This document shows, one piece after another, positions 1 to 8,971 of a stretch of DNA of 64,000 nucleotides. Numbering within the stretch: the first letter of the stretch is position 1; each line of letters starts with the position of its first letter. Under the pieces are notes generated by a model. It had not been told where the DNA came from. It saw only the letters and a program-made list of their open reading frames with translations, and made no database searches. Location: the NCBI GenBank assembly GCA_038131955.1, contig JAYPQK010000010.1, forward strand, positions 124,001 through 188,000, in the 5' to 3' direction. The translations under genes were made by a program, and so were the position numbers. The stretch is from SHAN690 sp038131955. Lineage in GTDB: Bacteria; Bacteroidota; Bacteroidia; Flavobacteriales_G; Salibacteraceae.

Positions 1-639
1 ACGGACAAGGAGACCAAGTCCATCGTGATGGGAATCAATGATCACTTGCTTGAGGCTGGCGACCGAATTGTTTCGAACGCTTCGTGTACTACTAACAGTG
101 CCGCTCCACTTGTGCAGCTGCTCCACGAAAACTGGGGAATTGAAGAAGCCTATATCTCGACGGTTCACAGTTACACATCCGATCAACGATTGCACGACGC
201 TCCTCACAAGGATTGGAGAAGAGGAAGGGCCGCGGCTGAGAGTATTGTTCCAACGACTACGGGCGCGGCAAAGGCGATCACCCGCATCTTTCCAGAGCTA
301 GAAGGACACATTGGAGGAGCCGGGATCAGAGTCCCCGTTCCGAATGGCTCATTGACCGACTTGAGCTGTATGCTCCGCAAAGAAGCCACTACTGAGGAGA
401 TCAATACTGTTTTCAAAGAGGCCGCTGAAGGAAGGTTGAAGGGAATCCTGGAATACACGGACGAACCCATCGTATCCAGAGATATCATCGGTAACCCTCA
501 TTCCTCCGTGTTTGACGCACAGCTCACATCAGCCTTGGGCAAAATGGTCAAAGTAGTGGGCTGGTACGACAACGAGTGGGGATATACCAATCGACTCGTG
601 GATCTCATCTTGAAGATGGATCAGCTTTCAAAAGCGTGA
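1..639 (+). CDS. gap: Glyceraldehyde-3-phosphate dehydrogenase, 3' part (5' end outside window)
   Basis: Catalyses NAD(P)-dependent oxidation and phosphorylation of glyceraldehyde 3-phosphate to 1,3-bisphosphoglycerate in glycolysis. The frame is open from base 1, so the N-terminal Rossmann half lies upstream of the window. The visible part holds the catalytic cysteine in SNASCTTNS, the catalytic histidine region STVHSYT, the substrate-binding stretch TTTGAAKAI and the family signature WYDNEWGYTNR near the C-terminus. About 212 residues are present of the usual ~335. The last 19 bases overlap the end of the convergent lpxH gene. Identification is firm; which isozyme of the cell this is, and whether it prefers NAD or NADP, cannot be decided from this half. 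Confidence 0.96.
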   Translation, partial: TDKETKSIVMGINDHLLEAGDRIVSNASCTTNSAAPLVQLLHENWGIEEAYISTVHSYTSDQRLHDAPHKDWRRGRAAAESIVPTTTGAAKAITRIFPELEGHIGGAGIRVPVPNGSLTDLSCMLRKEATTEEINTVFKEAAEGRLKGILEYTDEPIVSRDIIGNPHSSVFDAQLTSALGKMVKVVGWYDNEWGYTNRLVDLILKMDQLSKA

Positions 640-1373
640 AGCGAAAGGTCTACACCATCGAAAACGGCATAGTTACAACTGGAGAACCACTCCCCTAGAT
701 TCACGTAACGCGAATTCTCGCCCACGGCTTCATCGATCACCAAGTGGCGGTGACCAAAGATGAAGTAATCGATGTGGCGGTGCTTAAGTTCATCTTTACA
801 GTACTGTAGCAGATACTCCTTTTCTCCAAGGAAGACATCGTCTTTGTGGCCGGTCTTCTCTCTACTTAGTTTGGAAAAGAATCTTGCGAGAGACACCCCG
901 ATGTAGGGATGCAAAAAGGCAAATAGCCGCTGAGCGATTCGGTTGGTAAATACCCGCTTGATGAACTTGTAGCCTTCATCACCAGGACCTAATCCGTCGC
1001 CATGTCCAATGATAAATGTCTTGCCATTCCACGAACGTTCGATCGGAGCGGTGTAGATATGGGCATTGAACTGTTCGTTGAAATAACCGAACATCCAAAC
1101 GTCATGATTACCCGTGAAAATGTGGATGGGGATACCTGCATCGCTCATTTCCGCCAGTTTACCTAAGAGGCGAACGAATCCACGAGGAACTACATACTTG
1201 TATTCAAACCAGAAATCAAACACATCTCCGAGCAAATACAGTTCTTGGCAATCTTCCTGAATCGAATCTAACCATCGAACCACTTTCTTTTCTCGCTCTA
1301 AAGGAGCAAGGTCATCCGCGAAAGAGCCTAGATGAAAGTCCGAGGCAAAGTATATGCGTTTCTGCCCGGCCAT
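621..1373 (-). CDS. lpxH: UDP-2,3-diacylglucosamine diphosphatase (LpxH-type metallophosphoesterase)
   Basis: Calcineurin-like metallophosphoesterase, 250 aa. The family hydrolyses UDP-2,3-diacylglucosamine to lipid X in lipid A synthesis at the inner face of the cytoplasmic membrane. The metal-binding motifs appear in order: SDFHLG near residue 11, GDVFDFWFEY near 49, GNHDVWMFG near 92, GHGDGLGPGDEGYK near 123 and FGHRHL near 206. The start ATG overlaps the TAA of the upstream M1 peptidase gene by one base (TAATG), which suggests translational coupling. It is the last gene of the minus-strand run that begins with lpxK, so two lipid A genes bracket this operon. Other metallophosphoesterase roles are possible, but the length and the DxWxE/GDG layout fit LpxH. 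Confidence 0.87.
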   Translation of the reverse strand: MAGQKRIYFASDFHLGSFADDLAPLEREKKVVRWLDSIQEDCQELYLLGDVFDFWFEYKYVVPRGFVRLLGKLAEMSDAGIPIHIFTGNHDVWMFGYFNEQFNAHIYTAPIERSWNGKTFIIGHGDGLGPGDEGYKFIKRVFTNRIAQRLFAFLHPYIGVSLARFFSKLSREKTGHKDDVFLGEKEYLLQYCKDELKHRHIDYFIFGHRHLVIDEAVGENSRYVNLGEWFSSCNYAVFDGVDLSLHAFES

Positions 1374-4300
1374 TAGATCTGAATTCGTTTTCGCAGCTCC
1401 ATTGGGTTGATCCTGAAAAGGTCAAACTGAAACCTTATTAGGTCGAGCCACCCTCGTCCATTTGCAGAAACCTCTTGGGCAATGTTATCGCTGTAGATAA
1501 GAGGCAAGTATACACCAAAGATGTGACGCTTTCCGGTCAAGCAAAGCCCTGCGTCGTAGGCGAAATTCCCATTGAGATCATAGCCGACATCACCAAACAA
1601 TCCTATTGGGAAGTTCATCACCAATATCTCCGTATTGTAGGCAATCAAGCCTAGGTTGGAGCTACCAACGGCTGTGGGTATTTTGAATCCTCCGTGGGTT
1701 TCGGTCAACTGTCGAGACAGGAGAGCATCACAGCGTGAGCGATCGACGAACAAACCATCATAGGCATAATCATTCCAAGCTGACTGCCCATCCATGCGGT
1801 AATTGTAAACCGGGTTATTCGAGTTATTGCTGAAGAAGGCTCCGACGAAGACTCGGTTTCTCATCTTCATGTAGTCATCCAGCTCGATCTGATTCACGAT
1901 CTCGATGGTGCCTCGAAGAAACTCTTCGAACACCTCACCACCAAGTTTGAAATCCGTACCGTAGGCGGGATGATTCCAACGCCCTTGATAGGTGAATCGC
2001 GTAAAGATCTTGGAAGAAACAAATCGATCGACTTCAGGGGCTCCGATTAAACCCGCCAATTGATCCTCACCCACGATCACCGTGCTGAGTGTGAATTCGT
2101 CATCCCATAATCCACTGGGTCTATAAGGACGCAGATTGAATCTCACATAGGGCTCGATGCGATAGTAATTGAGGTGAAGCACGTCATTGTTCAGAAAGAC
2201 ATTATCCGCCGTAAACGAGCGCCCTCTCACGCCAAGGTCAATATTCTGAAAGAGCGATAGCTCGGGGGTTAGAGAATAATAGATCTCCCCCATTCCCGAA
2301 GCCGAAAGTGACTTGGTCGAGAACATGGGAGCAATGACCCAATTCAATTTTCTAACCGGGATGATCGAGTTATAAAAAGCCACCCCCGGCGTAAAGCCTC
2401 CTGGAACTGTAGCTGACAAGAGTGGCAGCCAATAAACCTCGCTCTTCGTGGGATCCTCCAGTTGTCCGACGAACTTAAACTCGATCGGCTCCATTCGTTT
2501 AAAAGTACCCGTGAGATCGCTATGGTTATTGTCTCGTCGGAGCTCAGGTACGATGCGGTCAGGGTCCAGTACGACGTGATCAGCATCTCCATTGTATTCA
2601 ATGGTTTGTTTTCCGTTGAATCCTTCAAGCCATGTTCGATACACTTCCTTTCCCTCCATGTAAAAAGCTACAGGAATCGGTGAGGCAACACCTCCATTAT
2701 TCTTTACCACCACCTTGGACACACTATCGGTCAGCGATGCACTCGAGATCTTAAAATCGATCTTAGCTGTACTGTCGATACCCTTATCAAAAAGCCAATC
2801 GAGTTCTTTCTTCGAAGTGGATTCCACGACCTGTTTGAAATCTTCAGGTGCGGGATGCTTGAACTTAAAAGCATCGAAATAGGCATGCATAGTAGCATCC
2901 ATGAGGGAGTCACCTAAGTAGTGTCGCAGATAGTTAAACCAAACCGCTGATTTGGAATATACCACGGCGCCGTAGTTCAATTGACTGAACTTGGAGGACG
3001 TTGTATTCAGGGGTTGATCCGAATTGTCCCTGGCAGCAAACAGGTAGGTCAGGTAATGGATATCTCTTAAACGATATTGATCCAGACCTGCAAACTCGAT
3101 CAGCTTACTATTAGAATTATTTCCAACGAACGGGTGACCATCCGGGTACTTCGTGTCCAAGTATCTCAATTCATTGTAGCTATTCAGGCCCTCATCCATC
3201 CAAGCGTATCGACGCTCATTGCTTCCCAAGATCCCATAGAACCAATTGTGTCCGACTTCATGCATGATGACGGTCTCGAGTGAAATAGCATCACCTGACG
3301 AGCCAATCACCGTCACATTCGGATACTCCATTCCTCCTCCGGCAGAAATGGTTCCATCCACAGCCGTAGCCTGCTGGTAAGGATAGTCGCCACTCCAAAG
3401 TGAATAGTAGTAGATCGCGTCGTGCATGTATTCGATGCTTTCCTTCCAGAGGCGTGCTTCCTTGTTCGTGAACATGGTCCATACCGTAGCCGAATCACCG
3501 CTTCCGGGAAGGGCGACCTTTCCATTCAATACATGGTATCTCTTATCGGCAAACCAGGCAAAGTCGTGGATATTATTCTGGGTGTAGTTCAAGGTCTTGT
3601 AGGTGTAGTCAGACTCTGGAAAATCCATTTCCTTGGAGGTCGTTGACCATTCATCATCTGACTCAACCTTTTCGATCCATTGTTTGGTCTCGGCTACTCG
3701 ACTCTCCAAGAACTCGATTTCAGATCGTGTTTGCAGGTCGCCGGTAGCACCCACTACATAATTAGACGGAACAGATATGGTCACATCATAGCTTCCGTAC
3801 TCTGAATAGAATTCCCCCAAGGTCAAGTAGGGCATCGCGTGCCATCCCTTCTTGTCATATACGGCTGGTTTCGGAAACCACTGCGTGATCTGGTAGCTTT
3901 GATCGATATGACCCAACCTTGATATCTTTCCAGATGGCAATTTAACGCGAAACGGAGTGGAGATCTCTACAGACTCACCAGGCAGCAGAGGTCTTTCTAA
4001 GTAAAGTGTACAGATATCGATGTGCTTAGGATGAAACTCCCAAACGCAGGGTTTTCCATCTAACTCAAAGGCTAATCCATCAATGAACCCAAGATCTTCC
4101 GGTAGGGCAAACAACATCTCGGTCTGTCCCATTCTAACGCTCTGCTTTGCTAAGGCTGTGTTGCGATTCTTATAGGCATTTGGCCAGAGATGGAAGATCA
4201 GGTATTCAAGCGTATCGGGGCTCTGATTGTGATACTTCACCGTCTCCTCTGCGAAGATCATGTGAAGAGTATCATCCAAAGTAGCTTTGATGGTGTGATC

Positions 4301-4393
4301 GACTCTTTGCTGCCAATAGGAATCGACCTGCGCTACGACCGGAAAGGTGGTCGCTACCCAAAGGACAAGCGCAAGATGTCGTTTTCCCATCAT
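1373..4393 (-). CDS. M1 family metallopeptidase with C-terminal beta-barrel-like region
   Basis: Exported zinc aminopeptidase-like protein, 1006 aa. Residues 1-22 form a signal peptide ending in VVAQ. The gluzincin centre is HEVGH at residues 378-382, with the third zinc ligand E401 exactly 18 residues later. An exopeptidase-like motif GGGMEYPN lies about 30 residues before. A typical M1 catalytic core covers roughly residues 25-620. The last ~380 residues are unusual for M1 enzymes: alternating hydrophobic/aromatic strands with Asn/Asp/Gly turns, resembling an outer-membrane beta-barrel and ending in a charged tail. It sits between a TlpA lipoprotein (3-base gap) and lpxH (1-base overlap), so it is probably co-transcribed with them. 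A role in periplasmic or surface peptide degradation is inferred. The barrel is my reading of the sequence pattern, not a family assignment. Confidence 0.88.
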   Translation of the reverse strand: MMGKRHLALVLWVATTFPVVAQVDSYWQQRVDHTIKATLDDTLHMIFAEETVKYHNQSPDTLEYLIFHLWPNAYKNRNTALAKQSVRMGQTEMLFALPEDLGFIDGLAFELDGKPCVWEFHPKHIDICTLYLERPLLPGESVEISTPFRVKLPSGKISRLGHIDQSYQITQWFPKPAVYDKKGWHAMPYLTLGEFYSEYGSYDVTISVPSNYVVGATGDLQTRSEIEFLESRVAETKQWIEKVESDDEWSTTSKEMDFPESDYTYKTLNYTQNNIHDFAWFADKRYHVLNGKVALPGSGDSATVWTMFTNKEARLWKESIEYMHDAIYYYSLWSGDYPYQQATAVDGTISAGGGMEYPNVTVIGSSGDAISLETVIMHEVGHNWFYGILGSNERRYAWMDEGLNSYNELRYLDTKYPDGHPFVGNNSNSKLIEFAGLDQYRLRDIHYLTYLFAARDNSDQPLNTTSSKFSQLNYGAVVYSKSAVWFNYLRHYLGDSLMDATMHAYFDAFKFKHPAPEDFKQVVESTSKKELDWLFDKGIDSTAKIDFKISSASLTDSVSKVVVKNNGGVASPIPVAFYMEGKEVYRTWLEGFNGKQTIEYNGDADHVVLDPDRIVPELRRDNNHSDLTGTFKRMEPIEFKFVGQLEDPTKSEVYWLPLLSATVPGGFTPGVAFYNSIIPVRKLNWVIAPMFSTKSLSASGMGEIYYSLTPELSLFQNIDLGVRGRSFTADNVFLNNDVLHLNYYRIEPYVRFNLRPYRPSGLWDDEFTLSTVIVGEDQLAGLIGAPEVDRFVSSKIFTRFTYQGRWNHPAYGTDFKLGGEVFEEFLRGTIEIVNQIELDDYMKMRNRVFVGAFFSNNSNNPVYNYRMDGQSAWNDYAYDGLFVDRSRCDALLSRQLTETHGGFKIPTAVGSSNLGLIAYNTEILVMNFPIGLFGDVGYDLNGNFAYDAGLCLTGKRHIFGVYLPLIYSDNIAQEVSANGRGWLDLIRFQFDLFRINPMELRKRIQI

Positions 4394-4395
4394 AC

Positions 4396-5547
4396 CTAAT
4401 CGAATATTTCGGCCAACTTCTGCTCAAGCGAAGCTCCCCGGAGATTTTTACCGATGATATTCCCTTCGGGGTCTACAAGATAGGTTAAAGGAATTCCCTT
4501 GATCTGGTATTCGGGCACAACGGCCGACCCCCAATACTTAAGATCGCTAACGTGCTTCCAACGAAGGCCATCCTGTTCAATGGCATTTAACCAGGCTTTC
4601 TGGTTCTGATCGAGGGATACACCCAAGATCTCAAAGCCCATATCATGGTACTTCTTATACACCCTTACCACATTCGGATTCTCTTTTCGACAAGGCCCAC
4701 ACCACGATGCCCAAAAGTCAATGAGCACATACTTTCCTTTCAAATCTGACAAACTCAGATCCTGACCATTGGGCTGTGGCAAAGTGATCTCGGGGGCAGG
4801 TGAGCCGATGGCCAGCCTTCTTTGAGCCATCACTTGAATTCTAATAGCTTGGTAGAACTCGTTTTGGTCCATTTTACCTTCAAGAGACTCAACGACCTTC
4901 AAATAGGTAGGAAACTCCGTCTCCATATCCATATTCTGAACAGCCGCCAGGGCCGACAGAGAAGCTGGGTTCTCATCAATGAAGGACTTTAGCTTCGTAT
5001 TCACCTCTGCCATGATCCCTTCGTAATTCTCCATTACCTCTTCGAACATCTTCTGATCTCGCATCATCTGCGCATTCTGATAGGCCATGTTGATGGAGTC
5101 ACGTGGGATGAGCATAAGATTCAGGTCCTTCAGTCTTTGACTTTCTTCTGAACCGGAAACCTCATATGATTGATAAATATCCGATCCATTGGCTTGAACC
5201 TCGATCTTATCCTCTGGATGAACGATCAGAATACACATGTTGCTCTCGTTCAGGCTGACCCTGTAATAACCTGGATACGTGATCTGAGTCTCAAACTCAA
5301 AGTTTCCTTGGTCGTCGGTCATGACGGTATCCACACCGACCATTTTAGATGCTGTAAGGTATTCGAGGTATACCGGTCTCTCGGACACACCAGTCAACGT
5401 TCCGGAAATCCTAGTAGGGCCATAACTAACCTCTTCCGTATTGTCAGCGGAAGATCTGTCTTGATCTTGAGCATCCGCAGAAGCTCCATTATCACATGAG
5501 ACGGAGAGGAGTGTACTAAGAAGAATGAAAAAGAATAAATGTTTCAT
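4396..5547 (-). CDS. DUF4369 / TlpA-type thiol-disulfide oxidoreductase lipoprotein
   Basis: Envelope thioredoxin-fold protein, 383 aa. A lipoprotein-type signal ends at LLSVSC (Cys18), followed by a low-complexity Asp/Ser stretch. Residues ~45-140 resemble DUF4369, the usual N-terminal partner of TlpA domains in Bacteroidota, followed by a helical linker. The C-terminal AhpC/TSA-like thioredoxin domain (about 245-383) carries the redox centre WCGPC with Cys283 and Cys286 and the cis-Pro region GIPLTYLVDPEG. It probably reduces or exchanges disulfides of periplasmic proteins; the partner is unknown. It lies 16 bases after gatB and 3 before the M1 peptidase. A second, shorter TlpA paralogue at 37936 shares the same active-site neighbourhood. 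Confidence 0.92.
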   Translation of the reverse strand: MKHLFFFILLSTLLSVSCDNGASADAQDQDRSSADNTEEVSYGPTRISGTLTGVSERPVYLEYLTASKMVGVDTVMTDDQGNFEFETQITYPGYYRVSLNESNMCILIVHPEDKIEVQANGSDIYQSYEVSGSEESQRLKDLNLMLIPRDSINMAYQNAQMMRDQKMFEEVMENYEGIMAEVNTKLKSFIDENPASLSALAAVQNMDMETEFPTYLKVVESLEGKMDQNEFYQAIRIQVMAQRRLAIGSPAPEITLPQPNGQDLSLSDLKGKYVLIDFWASWCGPCRKENPNVVRVYKKYHDMGFEILGVSLDQNQKAWLNAIEQDGLRWKHVSDLKYWGSAVVPEYQIKGIPLTYLVDPEGNIIGKNLRGASLEQKLAEIFD

Positions 5548-5563
5548 GATACTGCGTTTCCGC

Positions 5564-7027
5564 TTATGATTCTAGTGCTTTACGAATGAGTTCATTGGTG
5601 GTTTTCGGATCGGCCTTGCCCTTACTCAAGCGCATTACCTCTCCCATGAAGAGTCCGAGGATCCCTTTCTTACCGTTTCGGTATTCTTCCACCTTATCTG
5701 GGAATTTTTCAAGAGCTTCATTCACCCATTGTGCCAACTCATCGACGTCGCCGACTTGCACGAGTTCGTGCTTTTCTGCAAGGGTTTGCGCGGAGGCATC
5801 AGGTTCCTTCATCATCAACGGGAACAACTGCTGAGAAGCTAGCGTTTGTCCCATCTTCCCTTCCTCAACCATTCGAATGATCTCAGCGAGTTTCGCCGGT
5901 TTCAGTGGGAAGTCTTTGAACTCGATCGCCATCTCATTCACATACCCTTTCACCTCGCCCATCATCCAGTTTGCGGCTGATTTAGGGCTTTGGACATGAC
6001 TTAGCAGTTCCTCGAAGTACAGCGCAACTTGTTTATCATCGGTCAAAACCCCTGCATCGTACTCACTTAAACCATGTTCATTAACATACTTAGCGAAAAG
6101 TGAGCTAGGCAGCGGAGGCAAGGTCTTTCGCACCTCTTCGATAAAGTCCTGAGTGATGTAGAGTGGTTGAAGGTCAGGTTCCGGGAAGTAACGGTAATCA
6201 TCGGCTTCTTCTTTAGTACGCATTACCGCCGTTTCTCCGGTAGCGGCATTGAAGGTCAGTGTAGCCTTCTTGATCTCACCACCTTGCTCAACAACACCGA
6301 TATGTCTTCTTATTTCGTATTCGATCGCGCGTTTCACGTTTCGAATACTATTCAGGTTCTTGATCTCGACACGAGTCCCATAGGTATCGGAGCCCTTCTT
6401 CATCACCGAAACGTTCGCATCGCAACGCAGGCTACCCTCTTCCATGTTACCATCACAAATCTCGAGATAACGGACTAGTTTTCGAACTTCAGTCAAATAG
6501 CTGTACGCCTCATCACCGGAACACATATCTGGCTCTGAGACGATCTCGAGAAGGGGAACCCCAGCGCGGTTGAGGTCGATCATGGTCTCAAACGGGGAAA
6601 GATCGTGGATACTCTTACCGGAGTCCTCCTCCATGTGGATACGGGTCAGTCCGATCCTCTTCTCAATTCCATCTGCATCCTTAATGGTGATTGAACCTCC
6701 GGTGCAGATCGGGGTCGTATCCTGTGTAATCTGATATCCTTTGGGAAGGTCAGCATAGAAATAATTCTTTCTCGCAAACTCATTACGCTCTCTGATATCA
6801 CATCCGCAGGCCAGACCTAGACGAACAGCGAATTCGGCTGACTTCTCATTGAGAACAGGCAACGTTCCTGGGTGGCCCAAGGACACAGGGCTGGTGTTGG
6901 CGTTTGGCATACTTCCGTACTCATTGCGATCGGAAGAAAACGCCTTCGACTTGGTCAGAAGTTGCGCGTGCACTTCCAATCCAATTACGGCTTCGTACTG
7001 GTCGAGAATTTCCTGGTTAATATTCAT
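5564..7027 (-). CDS. gatB: Asp-tRNA(Asn)/Glu-tRNA(Gln) amidotransferase subunit B
   Basis: Subunit B of the GatCAB complex, which phosphorylates and then amidates Glu-tRNA(Gln) and/or Asp-tRNA(Asn) in the cytosol. At 487 aa it is full length. Family marks are EAVIGLEVHAQLLTKSK at the N-terminus, SLGHPGTLPVLN, the FYADLPKGYQITQ motif, YRYFPEPDLQPL in the cradle domain and the C-terminal helical/tail domain ending in GKADPKTTNELIRKAL. gatA and gatC are not in this window. The gene lies 21 bases after the purine nucleoside phosphorylase gene and 16 before the TlpA lipoprotein, in the same minus-strand run. Nothing about the sequence is unusual. Confidence 0.97.
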   Translation of the reverse strand: MNINQEILDQYEAVIGLEVHAQLLTKSKAFSSDRNEYGSMPNANTSPVSLGHPGTLPVLNEKSAEFAVRLGLACGCDIRERNEFARKNYFYADLPKGYQITQDTTPICTGGSITIKDADGIEKRIGLTRIHMEEDSGKSIHDLSPFETMIDLNRAGVPLLEIVSEPDMCSGDEAYSYLTEVRKLVRYLEICDGNMEEGSLRCDANVSVMKKGSDTYGTRVEIKNLNSIRNVKRAIEYEIRRHIGVVEQGGEIKKATLTFNAATGETAVMRTKEEADDYRYFPEPDLQPLYITQDFIEEVRKTLPPLPSSLFAKYVNEHGLSEYDAGVLTDDKQVALYFEELLSHVQSPKSAANWMMGEVKGYVNEMAIEFKDFPLKPAKLAEIIRMVEEGKMGQTLASQQLFPLMMKEPDASAQTLAEKHELVQVGDVDELAQWVNEALEKFPDKVEEYRNGKKGILGLFMGEVMRLSKGKADPKTTNELIRKALES

Positions 7028-7048
7028 GTTCCTGCAAAGTTAACGGGC

Positions 7049-7888
7049 TCAATGAGAAGCTGATGCAAAAGAGAATTCAGATAAAAAACGCCGGACGACG
7101 CGAGCCACTTTTGGTTCGGCTGCCTGGGCTGCTAATTGCACCTCTTCATGCGTGACCGATTCAACGTGTCCTTCGATGCCGAGGTCTGTGATAACAGAAA
7201 GAGCAGCCACGCGCATACCGAGGTGCTTGGCTGCAATGCATTCAGGCACCGTACTCATACCTACCGCATCTGCCCCAATGATCCGAAGGTATCGGTACTC
7301 GGCTGGCGTTTCGAAGCAGGGGCCAGAGACCCCGGCATATACACCCTCGTGCACTTCTATCCCCTCCTTCTTCGCAGAAGCTTTCAAGGCATCCCGGATC
7401 TCATGTTCATATGGTTCTGACATGTCAGGAAAGCGAGGTCCTAGACTATCATCATTCGGTCCGATCAATGGATTCGAAGGAAAAAGGTTGATATGATCTC
7501 TCAGCAACATGATGTCTCCAACCTTGAAAGCCGGGTTCACTCCTCCACTGGCATTGGAGAGCAAAAGATCTCGGATACCGAGTGCATGCATCACTCGGAT
7601 GGGATATACCACTTCGGTCATATCGTATCCCTCGTAAAAGTGGAATCGCCCTTTCATGGCAAGGATGGCCTGTCCTTCCAGGGTGCCGTAAATCAACTTT
7701 CCATCATGACCTTCAACGGTACTTTGCGGAAAATGAGGGATCTCACTGTAAGCCAATTCTTTCTCCACCTGCAGCTCATCGGCAAAGCCGCCCAAGCCGG
7801 TTCCGAGAATCACCCCTAAGGCACCTTCCGGACGAAGATGGTTTTCAATGAAGCTAGCCGTTTCTTTGATCCGATCTGATAAATTCAT
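7049..7888 (-). CDS. Purine nucleoside phosphorylase (trimeric type)
   Basis: Phosphorolysis of purine (deoxy)ribonucleosides to the free base and (deoxy)ribose 1-phosphate in purine salvage. At 279 aa it matches the trimeric PNP/MTAP family. Visible motifs are the phosphate-binding GVILGTGLGGFAD near residue 24, the histidine-containing GRFHFYEGY near 80, the base/ribose region NASGGVNP near 113, GVSGPCFETPAEYR near 189 and VGMSTVPECIAAKH. Its start lies inside the end of lpxK with a 35-base overlap, and gatB follows after 21 bases. The pairing with lpxK looks like operon packing rather than a shared pathway. Whether inosine/guanosine or a wider range is used cannot be read from the sequence. 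Confidence 0.94.
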   Translation of the reverse strand: MNLSDRIKETASFIENHLRPEGALGVILGTGLGGFADELQVEKELAYSEIPHFPQSTVEGHDGKLIYGTLEGQAILAMKGRFHFYEGYDMTEVVYPIRVMHALGIRDLLLSNASGGVNPAFKVGDIMLLRDHINLFPSNPLIGPNDDSLGPRFPDMSEPYEHEIRDALKASAKKEGIEVHEGVYAGVSGPCFETPAEYRYLRIIGADAVGMSTVPECIAAKHLGMRVAALSVITDLGIEGHVESVTHEEVQLAAQAAEPKVARVVRRFLSEFSFASASH

Positions 7889-8915
7889 CTAGTCGTTTTT
7901 CTATGACCTCTCGATCTGATTCAAACCACTCCTGACGGTGCTGAATGGCGTAGATCGGAAGGGCTGCGAATTTCTGATTTTGCATCCAATGCGCGAAGCG
8001 CTGAGCGTCTTTTTCTGTGGTCAAGATCACGGCCTTTCCAGGAGGAAAATTTGAATAGGCTTCAAGGATACGATCGAGGTCTTGCTCCTTGAAGTCATGG
8101 TGATCTCCAAAAGGAAGGTGTACCAACTGATGAGCACACTTTTCCTCGATAAATCCGAGCAGGGTACTCGGATCCGCGAGCCCCGTGACCAACACGACAC
8201 TCTGGTCTTTGATCTTCTGCCAATCATGGACGGAGGAATCTCGCAGATCGGATAGGCCCGGATACGACTCAAATGCAAAGCAAACCTGCTGATGTGGTCG
8301 TGGGTTTACTTCTTGGATGATTCTCTTCCTTTCATCAAAAGCAAGTTTTTCAGGACATTTAGTAACCACAATCAAGTCCGCTCGAGCAGCCGAGCTACGA
8401 TGTTCTCTCAATCGACCAACGGGCAACAGCCAGTCTTGTGTGTAGCGATCGTGGTAGGCGGTGAGCAAGATCAACAATCCCGGCCTCACCCACCGATGTT
8501 GCATCGCATCGTCAAGAAGGATCACATTTGGACGTGATTCAGACTCCAAGAGCATGTTGATCCCTTTGCTGCGTTGTTCCATGACTGCAACTCTCACCTC
8601 GGGGTTCCGCTGTTTGATCAAAAGAGGTTCATCTCCGGTCAAGGAAGCGTCATCGTCCAAATTCACTTCTCTCCAACCCTTTGATAAACGACCGTATCCC
8701 CGACTTAGAACTGCAGGATTCGATTTTCCACTCAGAAGCTCCAGAAGCGCAATGACCGTGGGGGTTTTACCTGTTCCTCCGACCCGAAGGTTACCTACTG
8801 TGATCACCGGGACATCGAACTCGTTCGACTTGAATATTCCAAGGTCGAAGAGTAGATTCCTGACTCTGATCACAAGTCCGTAAACCCAAGCAAATGGAAG
8901 TAGAAGGAAATTCAC
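7854..8915 (-). CDS. lpxK: Tetraacyldisaccharide 4'-kinase (lipid A 4'-kinase)
   Basis: Phosphorylates the 4' position of tetraacyldisaccharide 1-phosphate to give lipid IVA, on the inner membrane. An N-terminal membrane-associated helix (NFLLLPFAWVYGLVIRVRN) is followed by the P-loop GNLRVGGTGKTP, then LSRGYGR, the DDAMQH motif and the C-terminal VILTTEKDAQRF. I chose the GTG at 8915 because the product then begins as family members do, with FLLLPF. An in-frame GTG at 8954 would add 13 residues with no family support. A TAnnTTTG promoter element lies directly before the 8915 start. It is the first gene of the minus-strand run ending in lpxH and diverges from the Nif3 gene. Confidence 0.93.
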   Translation of the reverse strand: MNFLLLPFAWVYGLVIRVRNLLFDLGIFKSNEFDVPVITVGNLRVGGTGKTPTVIALLELLSGKSNPAVLSRGYGRLSKGWREVNLDDDASLTGDEPLLIKQRNPEVRVAVMEQRSKGINMLLESESRPNVILLDDAMQHRWVRPGLLILLTAYHDRYTQDWLLPVGRLREHRSSAARADLIVVTKCPEKLAFDERKRIIQEVNPRPHQQVCFAFESYPGLSDLRDSSVHDWQKIKDQSVVLVTGLADPSTLLGFIEEKCAHQLVHLPFGDHHDFKEQDLDRILEAYSNFPPGKAVILTTEKDAQRFAHWMQNQKFAALPIYAIQHRQEWFESDREVIEKRLDEFIRSDQRNG

Positions 8916-8919
8916 CAAA

Positions 8920-8927
8920 CAAAGGTA
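8920..8927 (-). promoter_or_regulatory. Candidate -7 element for the lpxK operon
   Basis: TACCTTTG on the minus strand matches the Bacteroidota -7 consensus TAnnTTTG and ends four bases before the GTG at 8915. No clear TTG sits 19-20 bases upstream, so the match is partial. If it is used, the transcript would begin at or very near the start codon and be essentially leaderless. Otherwise it would serve a start further inside. Confidence 0.35.
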
Positions 8928-8938
8928 GGTTCTGCTGT

Positions 8939-8946
8939 TATCTTTG
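8939..8946 (+). promoter_or_regulatory. Candidate -7 element for the Nif3 gene
   Basis: TATCTTTG on the plus strand is an exact TAnnTTTG match 25 bases before the ATG at 8972, giving an expected leader of about 20 nt. It lies only 11 bases from the opposing lpxK element, so the two divergent promoters would overlap. No good -33 TTG is visible. Confidence 0.42.
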
Positions 8947-8971
8947 ACGCACACCTCGAAAACTGAAAGGT

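Noticed and set aside
8916..8954. GTG start at 8954 for lpxK.
   Set aside because: The 13 added residues do not resemble LpxK N-termini, which begin at FLLLPF.
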